Source of the DNA: Methanobacteriaceae archaeon
Lineage (GTDB): Archaea; Methanobacteriota; Methanobacteria; Methanobacteriales; Methanobacteriaceae
Length of the DNA: 37,080 nucleotides
Reading direction: 5' to 3'
NCBI GenBank assembly: GCA_020854915.1
Contig: JAHKLT010000049.1
Coordinates: 1 to 37,080, forward strand
The notes beneath the pieces are model-generated. The model searched no databases and had not been told where the DNA came from. It saw nothing but the letters and a program-made list of their open reading frames with translations. Of the stretch, positions 8,541 through 15,827 are shown one piece after another (position 1 is the stretch's first letter; every line of letters starts with the position of its first letter). A program made the translations under genes and the position numbers.

Positions 8541-9806
8541 ATGAAACTTAAAGTTAAAAAAGTATCAGATATTCAAGGAACAATTAAAGCTCCTTCTTCT
8601 AAGAGTTATTCTCATAGAGCTATTATATTAGCTTCTCTTGCAAATGGTACATCAAATATTCATGATTTACTTTTAGCAGAGGATACTATTTCCTCAATTA
8701 ATGCTTGTAAATCATTAGGTGCTAAGATTACTCAGAAAAATAGTTATTTGGAAATAATAGGAAGTTCTAAAATTCATAATTATTCAAATGAATATATTGA
8801 TTTAGGAAATTCTGGAACAAGTCTTAGGATATTAACAAGTGTAGCTGCATTATCTGATAATGAAGTTGTTCTTACAGGTGATGATTCACTTAAAACAAGA
8901 CCAATGAAAACTTTAATTGAAGGGATTAAACCATTAGGGGTTAAAATAAAATCGTTAAATATTAATGATAAAGTACCTATAGCTATTTCACCAGGCTATG
9001 AAGGGGGTAAAACTCAAATTGAGGGTAATATTAGCTCTCAATTTATTTCATCAATTTTGATTTCAGCTCCATTATCTAAAAAAGGTGTTGAGCTTGAAGT
9101 AGTAGGGGAATTTATATCAAAACCGTATGTAGATATGACTATTGATATTATGGAAAAATTTGGAGTTAATGTATTAAAAGATAATAATACTTTTAAAATT
9201 AAGCCTCAAAATTATATATCTTCTGATTATGTTGTTGAAGGTGATTATTCTTCTGCATCTTATTTACTTGCAACTGTCGCTATTTTGGGTGGAAAAATTA
9301 AAATTAATAATTTGTTTAAAGATTCAAATCAAGGTGATAAAGTCATTCTTGAAATTCTCAAGAAAATGGGATCTAAAATCATCGTTAATGAGAATAATGT
9401 AATTATTGAATCTGATGGTAATTTAAATGGAATTGATGTTGATTTATCTAATGCTCCTGATTTATTAATTACAGTAGCTATTTTAGGATCTTTAGCTGAG
9501 GGTAAAACTATTATAACTGGTGTAAAACATGGTAGATTTAAAGAAACAGATAGAATAGCTACAACATCACAAGAACTTAAAAAGTTACAATGTAATGTTG
9601 AAGAGTTAGAAGATGGTTTGATAATTGAAGGTGGAATCCAGTCAGGTACTGTAAATTCTCATAAAGATCATAGATTAGCTATGGCTTTTTCACTTCTTGG
9701 ATTGAAACATAATGTAACTGTTCTTGATGGTGAAGCTTTCAATGTTTCTTTTCCAAGTTTTATAGAAAATATGAAAGAAATTGGTGTTGAATTAGAATTA
9801 AGTTAA
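8541..9806 (+). CDS. aroA: 3-phosphoshikimate 1-carboxyvinyltransferase (EPSP synthase)
   Basis: A 421-residue enzyme of the shikimate pathway that joins phosphoenolpyruvate to shikimate 3-phosphate. The signatures are [17 protein letters not shown] near the N terminus (the Lys and Arg bind substrate), [10 protein letters not shown] (about 92-101), the [15 protein letters not shown] loop near 119, [17 protein letters not shown] near 163, and [10 protein letters not shown] near 331, then [15 protein letters not shown]. It starts two bases after valS stops, so it must be translated from the same message. The other aromatic pathway gene in the window, aroC, is 11 kb downstream on the other strand, so the pathway is dispersed. 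Confidence 0.96.
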   Translation: MKLKVKKVSDIQGTIKAPSSKSYSHRAIILASLANGTSNIHDLLLAEDTISSINACKSLGAKITQKNSYLEIIGSSKIHNYSNEYIDLGNSGTSLRILTSVAALSDNEVVLTGDDSLKTRPMKTLIEGIKPLGVKIKSLNINDKVPIAISPGYEGGKTQIEGNISSQFISSILISAPLSKKGVELEVVGEFISKPYVDMTIDIMEKFGVNVLKDNNTFKIKPQNYISSDYVVEGDYSSASYLLATVAILGGKIKINNLFKDSNQGDKVILEILKKMGSKIIVNENNVIIESDGNLNGIDVDLSNAPDLLITVAILGSLAEGKTIITGVKHGRFKETDRIATTSQELKKLQCNVEELEDGLIIEGGIQSGTVNSHKDHRLAMAFSLLGLKHNVTVLDGEAFNVSFPSFIENMKEIGVELELS

Positions 9807-9819
9807 AAATCATGATAAT

Positions 9820-10461
9820 ATGTCTAAATCTTTAAATAATTCAGAAAAAATTAATATAATTGTTGAAAAATTAAATGAAATGTATGATATTAGATTTTTT
9901 GAAAATAAAGATCCTTATAGAGTTTTAATTAGAACTATTCTCTCTCAAAGAACTCGTGATGCAAATACAGATCAAGCTACAAGAAATCTATTTAATAAAT
10001 ACAAAGATATACATGGTATTGTTGATGCAGACATTGAAGATGTTGAAAAACTCATTAAACCTGCAGGATTTTTTAAAGTTAAAGCTGGTAGAATTAAAGA
10101 AGTTTCAACTATTCTTTTAGATCAATATGGTGGTAAAGTTCCAGAAGATATGAAAGAATTATTAAAGCTACCTGGAGTTGGTAGGAAAACAGCAAATTGT
10201 GTTTTAGTTTTTGCCTTTGAAAAACCAGCTATTCCAGTTGATACACATGTTCATAGGATTTCTAATAGATGGGGTATTGTAAATACTAATACTCCTGAAA
10301 AAACTGAAGAAGAACTTATGAAAGTAGTTCCAAAAGACTTATGGATTTTATTAAATGATTTAATGGTTCAGTTTGGTCAAACTATTTGTAAACCAATTCA
10401 TCCTCAATGTGAAATCTGTAATTTAACAGAATTTTGTGACTACTATAAAAATGAGCTTTAA
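9820..10461 (+). CDS. nth: Endonuclease III
   Basis: A 213-residue DNA glycosylase with AP-lyase activity that removes oxidised pyrimidines. The helix-hairpin-helix [12 protein letters not shown] carries the catalytic Lys123, and the catalytic aspartate is Asp141 in [14 protein letters not shown]. The C-terminal iron-sulfur loop is complete, with Cys190, Cys197, Cys200 and Cys206 in the C-x6-C-x2-C-x5-C spacing. Length is normal for the family. It is the last gene of the valS-aroA-nth run, 13 bases after aroA. The tRNA-Cys promoter follows within 40 bases. A second HhH-GPD protein without the cluster is encoded at 21446-22150. Confidence 0.95.
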   Translation: MSKSLNNSEKINIIVEKLNEMYDIRFFENKDPYRVLIRTILSQRTRDANTDQATRNLFNKYKDIHGIVDADIEDVEKLIKPAGFFKVKAGRIKEVSTILLDQYGGKVPEDMKELLKLPGVGRKTANCVLVFAFEKPAIPVDTHVHRISNRWGIVNTNTPEKTEEELMKVVPKDLWILLNDLMVQFGQTICKPIHPQCEICNLTEFCDYYKNEL

Positions 10462-10500
10462 ATTACAAAAATTAATATGTATTAACTATTGAAATATAAT

Positions 10501-10508
10501 ATTTATAT
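10501..10508 (+). promoter_or_regulatory. TATA box of the tRNA-Cys (and probably cysS) transcript
   Basis: ATTTATAT at 10501-10508 lies about 22-29 bases before the 5' end of the mature tRNA, the normal spacing for an archaeal TATA box. No second clear promoter fits in the 21 bases between the tRNA and cysS, so this one may serve both. Confidence 0.5.
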
Positions 10509-10529
10509 GTTTTAATTTATTATATTTAG

Positions 10530-10601
10530 GGCAAGATGACTGAGTGGCTTAGGTGCATGGCTGCAAACCATGAGACTGGGGTTCAAATCCCTATCTTGCC
10601 T
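10530..10601 (+). tRNA. tRNA-Cys (anticodon GCA)
   Basis: The full cloverleaf can be drawn. The acceptor stem is GGCAAGA with TCTTGCC. The anticodon stem is CATGG with CCATG around the loop CTGCAAA, giving anticodon GCA. The T stem is TGGGG with CCCTA around TTCAAAT, with one G-T pair. The D arm is ACT...GGT. The discriminator base after the acceptor stem is T (U73), the known identity base of tRNA-Cys. CCA is not encoded. The cognate synthetase gene cysS begins 21 bases downstream in the same direction. Confidence 0.92.
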
Positions 10602-10622
10602 TTTATTAAAAGAGGTTTTTTA

Positions 10623-12002
10623 ATGAAGATTTATTCTACAATGTCGAGAAAAAAAGAAGAATTAAAGGTTATTTCTCAAAACAAAGTTAAACTCTTTGTT
10701 TGTGGACCAACAGTTTATCATGATGCTCATATTGGTCATGGTAGAACATATATTTTTTTCGATGTTATAAAAAGATACTTAAAGTTTATAGGGTATTCTG
10801 TTTTTTATATTCAAAATATTACTGATATTGATGATAAAATTATTAAAAAAGCAGAACTATCTAAATCTGAACCAAATGATATAGCTAAAATTTTTGAAAA
10901 AAGATATCTTGAAGACATGTATCTATTAAATGTAACTTCTGTTAATAAATATGCTAGAACTACTGACTATATTGATGAAATAATTAATCAAATTGAAAGG
11001 ATTATGGCAAGAGGTTTTGCATATGAAACTAGTGATGGAATATATTTTGATGTTAAAAAATTTAAGGATTATGGTAAATTATCTAATGTAGATATAAAAG
11101 AATTAGAAAACCATAGGGAAATTGAAGAAGTAAATAAAAAAAATCCTCAAGATTTTGTTCTTTGGAAAAAAAGAAGAAGTAGTTCTGAACCAGTATGGGA
11201 CTCTCCATGGGGAAAAGGACGTCCTGGATGGCATATAGAAGATACAGCTATTACTGAATACTACTTTGGTAATCAATATGATATTCATGGAGGTGGTCTA
11301 GATTTAATGTTTCCCCATCATGAAGCAGAAATAGCTCAATTAAAAGCTATAAATGATAAAGCCATAGTTAATTATTGGATGCATACAGGATTTTTAAATG
11401 TTTCTGGTTTTAAAATGTCAAAATCATTAAATAATTTTGTTACAATAAGAGATTTATTAAAGGAAGTTTCAACACAATCTTTTAGATTCTTTGTTATATC
11501 AAGTCATTATAGGAGTCATGTTGAATTTTCAAAAGAGGATATTGTTAAATGTGAAAAGGCATTAAGAAGAATAAAAAACTTTACTAAAATCTTAAATGAA
11601 CGAAATATATATGAAAATATTAAACCTAAGGAAGATATTGTATATGAACCATTAAAAAAATGTAGGGAAGAATTTTTCAAAGGTATGAACGATGATTTTA
11701 ATACACCTGTAGCATTATCAGCTATTTTTTCATTTATTAATGATTCAAAAAAGGATTTAATAGATGATAAAATACCTATGTCTGATATTATAAATGCTTT
11801 GATTTTTTTTGATGAGGCATCTATTATTTTAGGCATTGATTTTAATAGTGAATTAGATATTTATAAAAAAGATAGTTGTAGCGAAGATTTATTAAATTTA
11901 ATTAATGATGTTCGTAAAAAATTAAGGGAAGATAAAAATTATGAATTATCTGATGAAATAAGGGATAAACTTCATGATTTAGGAATAGATATTAATGATT
12001 AA
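10623..12002 (+). CDS. cysS: Cysteinyl-tRNA synthetase
   Basis: A class I synthetase of 459 residues. Cys27 in FVCGPTVYHDAHIGHGRT begins the zinc site and HIGH is at 36-39. GRPGWHIEDTA and the segment DIHGGGLDLMFPHHEAEIAQ give the remaining zinc ligands and the cysteine pocket, and KMSKS is at 264-268. The frame is open further upstream, but those codons lie inside the tRNA gene. The ATG at 10623 has an AGAGGT ribosome site and gives the normal family N terminus MKIYSTMSRKKEEL. Having a CysRS shows that this organism does not depend only on the indirect SepRS/SepCysS route that some methanogens use. It lies 21 bases after its own substrate tRNA gene. Confidence 0.96.
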   Translation: MKIYSTMSRKKEELKVISQNKVKLFVCGPTVYHDAHIGHGRTYIFFDVIKRYLKFIGYSVFYIQNITDIDDKIIKKAELSKSEPNDIAKIFEKRYLEDMYLLNVTSVNKYARTTDYIDEIINQIERIMARGFAYETSDGIYFDVKKFKDYGKLSNVDIKELENHREIEEVNKKNPQDFVLWKKRRSSSEPVWDSPWGKGRPGWHIEDTAITEYYFGNQYDIHGGGLDLMFPHHEAEIAQLKAINDKAIVNYWMHTGFLNVSGFKMSKSLNNFVTIRDLLKEVSTQSFRFFVISSHYRSHVEFSKEDIVKCEKALRRIKNFTKILNERNIYENIKPKEDIVYEPLKKCREEFFKGMNDDFNTPVALSAIFSFINDSKKDLIDDKIPMSDIINALIFFDEASIILGIDFNSELDIYKKDSCSEDLLNLINDVRKKLREDKNYELSDEIRDKLHDLGIDIND

Positions 12003-12008
12003 ATAAAA

Positions 12009-12016
12009 TTTATATA
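12009..12016 (+). promoter_or_regulatory. TATA box of the superoxide reductase gene
   Basis: TTTATATA at 12009-12016. A start site 25-30 bases downstream would fall near 12040, just ahead of the GGGAGATGAT ribosome site at 12045-12054. That spacing favours the ATG at 12058 over the upstream ATG at 12043, which would be almost at the 5' end of the message. Confidence 0.45.
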
Positions 12017-12057
12017 CTTTTTAAAACATATTTTATAATTAAATGGGAGATGATTTT

Positions 12058-12441
12058 ATGACTGAAGTTAATGAAATATATAAATGTAATAAATGTGGAA
12101 ATATTGTTGAAATATTAGAAGCAGGTACTGCTGTTGTGGAATGTTGTGGCGAACCTATGGAATTATTAGAGGCTATTCAACGTGAAGAAGGTACTGAAAA
12201 ACATATTCCTGTTATAACAGTTAACAAAGATAATGTTAAAGTTGAAGTTGGATCTACACCTCATCCTATGGTTGATGATCATTGGATTAATTTCATTGAA
12301 TTATGTGTTGGGGATCAAATTTATAGACAACGATTAAATCCTGGTGATAAGCCTTGTGCTTCATTTAATGTTATTGCAAGTAATCAGGAAGTAAGTTCAA
12401 GAATCTATTGTAATGTTCATGGTCTTTGGCCATCAAATTAA
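12058..12441 (+). CDS. dfx: Desulfoferrodoxin (superoxide reductase)
   Basis: A 127-residue two-iron superoxide reductase that turns superoxide into peroxide without making oxygen, typical of strict anaerobes. The N-terminal desulforedoxin-type domain has Cys10, Cys13, Cys29 and Cys30 (KCNKCG and ECCGEPM). The active-site ligands of the second iron are present at His49, His69, His75, Cys118 and His121 (CNVHG), with the Glu47-Lys48 pair that assists catalysis. Every position matches the numbering known for Desulfovibrio-type enzymes to within a few residues. The frame could open at 12043, but GGGAGATGAT just ahead of 12058 is a near-perfect ribosome site for the start chosen here. It is probably transcribed alone. 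Confidence 0.95.
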   Translation: MTEVNEIYKCNKCGNIVEILEAGTAVVECCGEPMELLEAIQREEGTEKHIPVITVNKDNVKVEVGSTPHPMVDDHWINFIELCVGDQIYRQRLNPGDKPCASFNVIASNQEVSSRIYCNVHGLWPSN

Positions 12442-12512
12442 TTTTATTTTCTTTTTTTATTTTTCACATAAAGTAAATATATCATGAAATATAAATATTT
12501 CTTTGATATATT

Positions 12513-13019
12513 ATGAATAATAAGTTAGTTTTATGTATTGTTTTATTTGGAACTATTTTAGTTAGTGGTTGTATAAATAGTTCAATTGATAATATTAATG
12601 AGATTATGCTAGAAATCAGCAATGGAATTGTTGAAGGGGATAATTATTATAATGAATCAGTTTCAGCTATTAATTCTAAACATTTTGATGATGCTGATAG
12701 AAAAGCGAATTTAGCTATTAAAAAATTTACTAAATCCAAAAAAAACATTTTAGAAACTAATAAATATTATGAAGGGGTTAATCAAACAATTTACATAGAA
12801 TATTTGAATTTATTAGAGGATGAAATTGATTTAAAAAATAATGCATCTTCTAATTTACTTTTAGCTTCCCAAGAATATGAAAATAAAGACATTCAGGCAG
12901 GAAATTCCTATTCTCAAATAGCTAATTCTAAAATGAATGAAGCTGTAGAAATTCAAAATCAAAGAAATAATATTGTTGAAGATAATCCTGATTTATTTAA
13001 AGAATTTTTTTATTTTTAG
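12513..13019 (+). CDS. Predicted lipoprotein with a helical, coiled-coil-like body
   Basis: A 168-residue protein. The first 20 residues form a lipoprotein signal with lipobox LVSGC (Cys20), so it is probably exported and anchored by lipid at the outer face of the membrane. The mature part is polar and almost wholly helical by composition, rich in Asn, Glu, Lys and Ala, with repeats such as DADRKANLAIKKFTKSKKN and SYSQIANSKMNEAVEIQNQ, suggesting a coiled-coil or TPR-like bundle. No enzyme motif was seen and no family was recognised. It ends 10 bases before the RecJ-like gene, so the two may share a transcript, although one is extracellular and the other cytoplasmic. Confidence 0.75.
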   Translation: MNNKLVLCIVLFGTILVSGCINSSIDNINEIMLEISNGIVEGDNYYNESVSAINSKHFDDADRKANLAIKKFTKSKKNILETNKYYEGVNQTIYIEYLNLLEDEIDLKNNASSNLLLASQEYENKDIQAGNSYSQIANSKMNEAVEIQNQRNNIVEDNPDLFKEFFYF

Positions 13020-13029
13020 GGGTATTTAA

Positions 13030-15261
13030 TTGAAAAAAGATTGTATAAAGTGTAAGGGAACTGGTTCTATAACCAAGGATTATAAAGAATGTAATAGTTG
13101 TAATGGAACTGGGTTTGAAGATTATATTGAACTTGATGATCATTTTAAAGGTGTAAATACTAATGCTAAAGCAAAATTTGATTTAGAAACAGAACAAGAT
13201 ATTCCCTGTGAAGTTTGTAATGGTAAAGGTCAAATACCTACTAATGATGAATGTAAATTTTGTAATAGCACTGGAAAAATAGATGTCTGCAGAAAATGTG
13301 GTAAAAATATTGATTCTAAGTATGATTATTGTAAAGAATGTAATAATATTATCAAAGATGAAAAAATGAAAAGAGAAGAACAAAAAAGAAAAGAAAATGA
13401 ACTTAAAACAGTTTATAAATTAGATCCATTATGTGAAATGAATGATATGGATCGTGAAAAATATTATATTGGTAATATTACTCGTGTAGAAAAATATGGT
13501 GTTTTTGTTACTTTAAATAATAGTGTTTGGGGTTTAATGAGAGGAAATACATCAAACTATAATGTTGGGGATGAAGTAATAGTACAAGTCTCAGAAATAA
13601 AAGAACGTGAGAAAAAAATTGATTTAATACCAGCATATATTAAAAATTACGATGTAAAAACTCTTAAAAAGCAAATCAATAGAACAAAAATTGATGAATT
13701 AGAACTTGTTAAAAATAAAGTTGTAAAAATTAATGGAGAAGTAATACAAATCCAACAAACTTCAGGACCTACTATTTTTACTGTTACTGACGAAACATCA
13801 ATTACATGGGTGGCTGCATTCGATGAAGCAGGTGTAAGGGCTTATCCTGAAATTGAAATAGGGGATGTTGTTGAAGTTTTAGGTGATGTAAATCAACATG
13901 GTGGTAAAACTCAAATAGAATCTCAATCAATCACAAAATTATCTGAAGATGAAGAAGAATATATGCATGGATTAATTGAAGATGCGTTAAATGAAAGAGC
14001 TGAACCTCCGGAAATAGATTTTTATGTTAAAAGTGATATATTAAATAAGCTTAAACCTAAAATGAGAGAAGCTGCAAAAACAATTAGAAGAGCTATTTTA
14101 GATGGTAGATCGATTTTAATAAGACATCATGCAGATGCAGATGGGATTTGTGCAGGAGTGGCTATGGAAAAAGCAGTTGTTCCATTAATTGATGAAATAA
14201 ATCCAAGTAATGATGCTATTTGGCACTATTTTAGACGTTCTCCCAGTAAAGCACCGTTTTATGAACTTGAAGATGTAGTAAAAGATTTATCTTTTGCTCT
14301 TGAAGATTTGGAAAGACATGGTCAAAAACTACCACTAATTGTATTATTAGATAATGGCTCAACAGAAGAAGATGTTGTATCATTAATGCAGGCTAAAATA
14401 TATGATATAGAAATTGTTGTAATTGATCATCACTTCCCAGGTGAGGTTGTTGATGGTAAGGTAGAAGTTGATGAATATGTTGATACACATGTAAATCCAT
14501 ATCTTGTAGGTGGAGATTCTCAACTTACTGCAGGAGCTGTATCAACAGAAGTTGCAAGAATTATTAATCCTGATGTATCTGAAACAATTAAACATCTTCC
14601 AGCTATTGCATCTCTTGGAGATCATGCAGAATGTGGTGAAGTATTCCAATATATTGAAATAGCTGAAGAAAAAGGATTTACAAAAGAAGAATTATCAATA
14701 ATAGCTGAATGTGTTGATTTTGAAGCTTATTTTTTAAGATTTATGAGTGGTAGGGGAATAATGGATACTATTTTAGCTGTTGATAACTTAGATAAACATG
14801 AAAAAATGATAGATGCATTATTTAAAGAATATCAAAAGAGAGTCAATACTCAACTTAAGGCAGCTATTCCTAATGTCTCTCAAAAAACTTTAGAAAATGG
14901 TATTATTTTTAATGAACTTGATGTTGAAAAATTTGCTCATAAATTCACTTTTCCTGCACCAGGAAAAACATGTGGTTTTGTTCATGATAAAATAGCTAAG
15001 GAATTAGGTGAAGAAAAACCAATTTTAACACTTGCATATGGTCCTGATTTTGGTGTTATAAGAGCTACTGAAGCTGTTAATGAAATATTTGGCTTTAATC
15101 TTAATGAAATAATTCAAAGTTTACTTATAAAGATTCCAGAAGCAGGTATTGATGGTGGTGGCCATGAATGTGCAGGTTCAATTAAATATGTTGAAGGACT
15201 TTCTAGTAAAGTTTTAGAAGAATTTTTAAATGCTATTTCAAATATGAAAGAAAAAAATTAA
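13030..15261 (+). CDS. RecJ-like DHH phosphoesterase with DnaJ-type zinc fingers, S1 and OB domains
   Basis: A 743-residue protein of the archaeal RecJ-like group. Residues 1-110 hold repeated CxxCxGxG motifs like the DnaJ zinc finger (CIKCKGTGS, CNSCNGTGF, CEVCNGKGQ, CKFCNSTGK) and a further four-cysteine ribbon. An S1-type RNA-binding domain follows (about 140-200, GNITRVEKYGVFVTL), then an OB-fold (about 225-300). The DHH nuclease core begins with HHADADGICAGVAM near 365, has VIDHHFPG near 465, and the DHHA1 domain ends with GGGHECAGS near 712. The expected action is on single-stranded DNA or RNA ends, using metal ions. The start is TTG with GGGGT upstream. Its last four bases overlap the convergent gene that follows. 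Confidence 0.88.
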   Translation: MKKDCIKCKGTGSITKDYKECNSCNGTGFEDYIELDDHFKGVNTNAKAKFDLETEQDIPCEVCNGKGQIPTNDECKFCNSTGKIDVCRKCGKNIDSKYDYCKECNNIIKDEKMKREEQKRKENELKTVYKLDPLCEMNDMDREKYYIGNITRVEKYGVFVTLNNSVWGLMRGNTSNYNVGDEVIVQVSEIKEREKKIDLIPAYIKNYDVKTLKKQINRTKIDELELVKNKVVKINGEVIQIQQTSGPTIFTVTDETSITWVAAFDEAGVRAYPEIEIGDVVEVLGDVNQHGGKTQIESQSITKLSEDEEEYMHGLIEDALNERAEPPEIDFYVKSDILNKLKPKMREAAKTIRRAILDGRSILIRHHADADGICAGVAMEKAVVPLIDEINPSNDAIWHYFRRSPSKAPFYELEDVVKDLSFALEDLERHGQKLPLIVLLDNGSTEEDVVSLMQAKIYDIEIVVIDHHFPGEVVDGKVEVDEYVDTHVNPYLVGGDSQLTAGAVSTEVARIINPDVSETIKHLPAIASLGDHAECGEVFQYIEIAEEKGFTKEELSIIAECVDFEAYFLRFMSGRGIMDTILAVDNLDKHEKMIDALFKEYQKRVNTQLKAAIPNVSQKTLENGIIFNELDVEKFAHKFTFPAPGKTCGFVHDKIAKELGEEKPILTLAYGPDFGVIRATEAVNEIFGFNLNEIIQSLLIKIPEAGIDGGGHECAGSIKYVEGLSSKVLEEFLNAISNMKEKN

Positions 15262-15539
15262 GATTTAATCTCTTTTAGTCTTTCATTAAACTTTTTAGCT
15301 TCATTTCTATAATATAAATAAAAACCAGCCCAATCAATAAAACCAAATATTAATGCATTAATTATCCATAAAATTATAGGTATTATTCCTAAATTAATTG
15401 GTATCCATTCAAGATAAATTGCTACAAGGAACAATACTAAAAAACCAGATTCCATTTGTATTATTGTTTGATAAATTAGTGGTATATTTTCGTTTTCATA
15501 AACTATACGTGGTATAGAAAATCCTAATCCAATAATCAT
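15258..15539 (-). CDS. Small membrane protein of unknown function
   Basis: A 93-residue hydrophobic protein with about three membrane helices (roughly 1-12, 24-44 and 47-77) and a basic C-terminal tail (YYRNEAKKFNERLKEIKS). No family was recognised. A GGAG lies just ahead of the ATG, but the frame closes at a stop only four codons upstream, so the N terminus may be shortened. It converges with the RecJ-like gene and overlaps its end by four bases. Confidence 0.5.
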   Translation of the reverse strand: MIIGLGFSIPRIVYENENIPLIYQTIIQMESGFLVLFLVAIYLEWIPINLGIIPIILWIINALIFGFIDWAGFYLYYRNEAKKFNERLKEIKS

Positions 15540-15608
15540 TGCTCCAATTGTTTAATTAATTATATCATGTCCATTTAATATGAAATTATCCGGTCCTCTT
15601 AACTTTTT

Positions 15609-15725
15609 ATGCTTGTGCTACTATTAGAACATTAGTTCTATCTAAACAAGAAACTGTAGCTCATAATAGAGAGCAAAAATCTCCGATTGAAACTTCATAA
15701 AATAATCACTCAGAGAGTATGTCAA
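15609..15725 (+). mobile_element. Solo right end of an IS200/IS605-type element (omega-RNA-like)
   Basis: About 117 bases match the region 30504-30621, which covers the last codons of the tnpB relic and its 3' end. Shared parts include the small hairpin TAGAAC-ATTA-GTTCTA, the segment TCTAAACAAGAAACTGTAGC, and a longer imperfect stem that begins CTCCGA and ends with CAGAG before the final GTATGTCAA. Similarity stops on both sides of these limits. No tnpB or left end is found here. In IS605-type elements this 3' end encodes the guide scaffold RNA used by TnpB, and TCAA is a known right-end cleavage motif (IS608). Confidence 0.6.
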
Positions 15726-15788
15726 AAAAAGAGTTAGGTGAATTTAGCTAAAATGCATAAAATATATTGTAAATTGCAAAAATGAATT

Positions 15789-15827
15789 TAAAAAAATAAA
15801 ATAAGAAATCTCTAAATTAAGAGATTT
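15789..15827 (-). terminator. Hairpin and T-rich terminator of the acyl-CoA synthetase gene
   Basis: On the minus strand, overlapping the stop codon of the synthetase gene, AAATCTCT pairs with AGAGATTT (15806-15827) around a six-base loop. A T-rich stretch follows in the direction of transcription. Confidence 0.5.

Noticed and set aside
10536-10622. Longer cysS reading frame that opens inside the tRNA-Cys gene
   Set aside because: The extra 29 codons are the tRNA itself; the ATG at 10623 has a ribosome site and gives the family N terminus.
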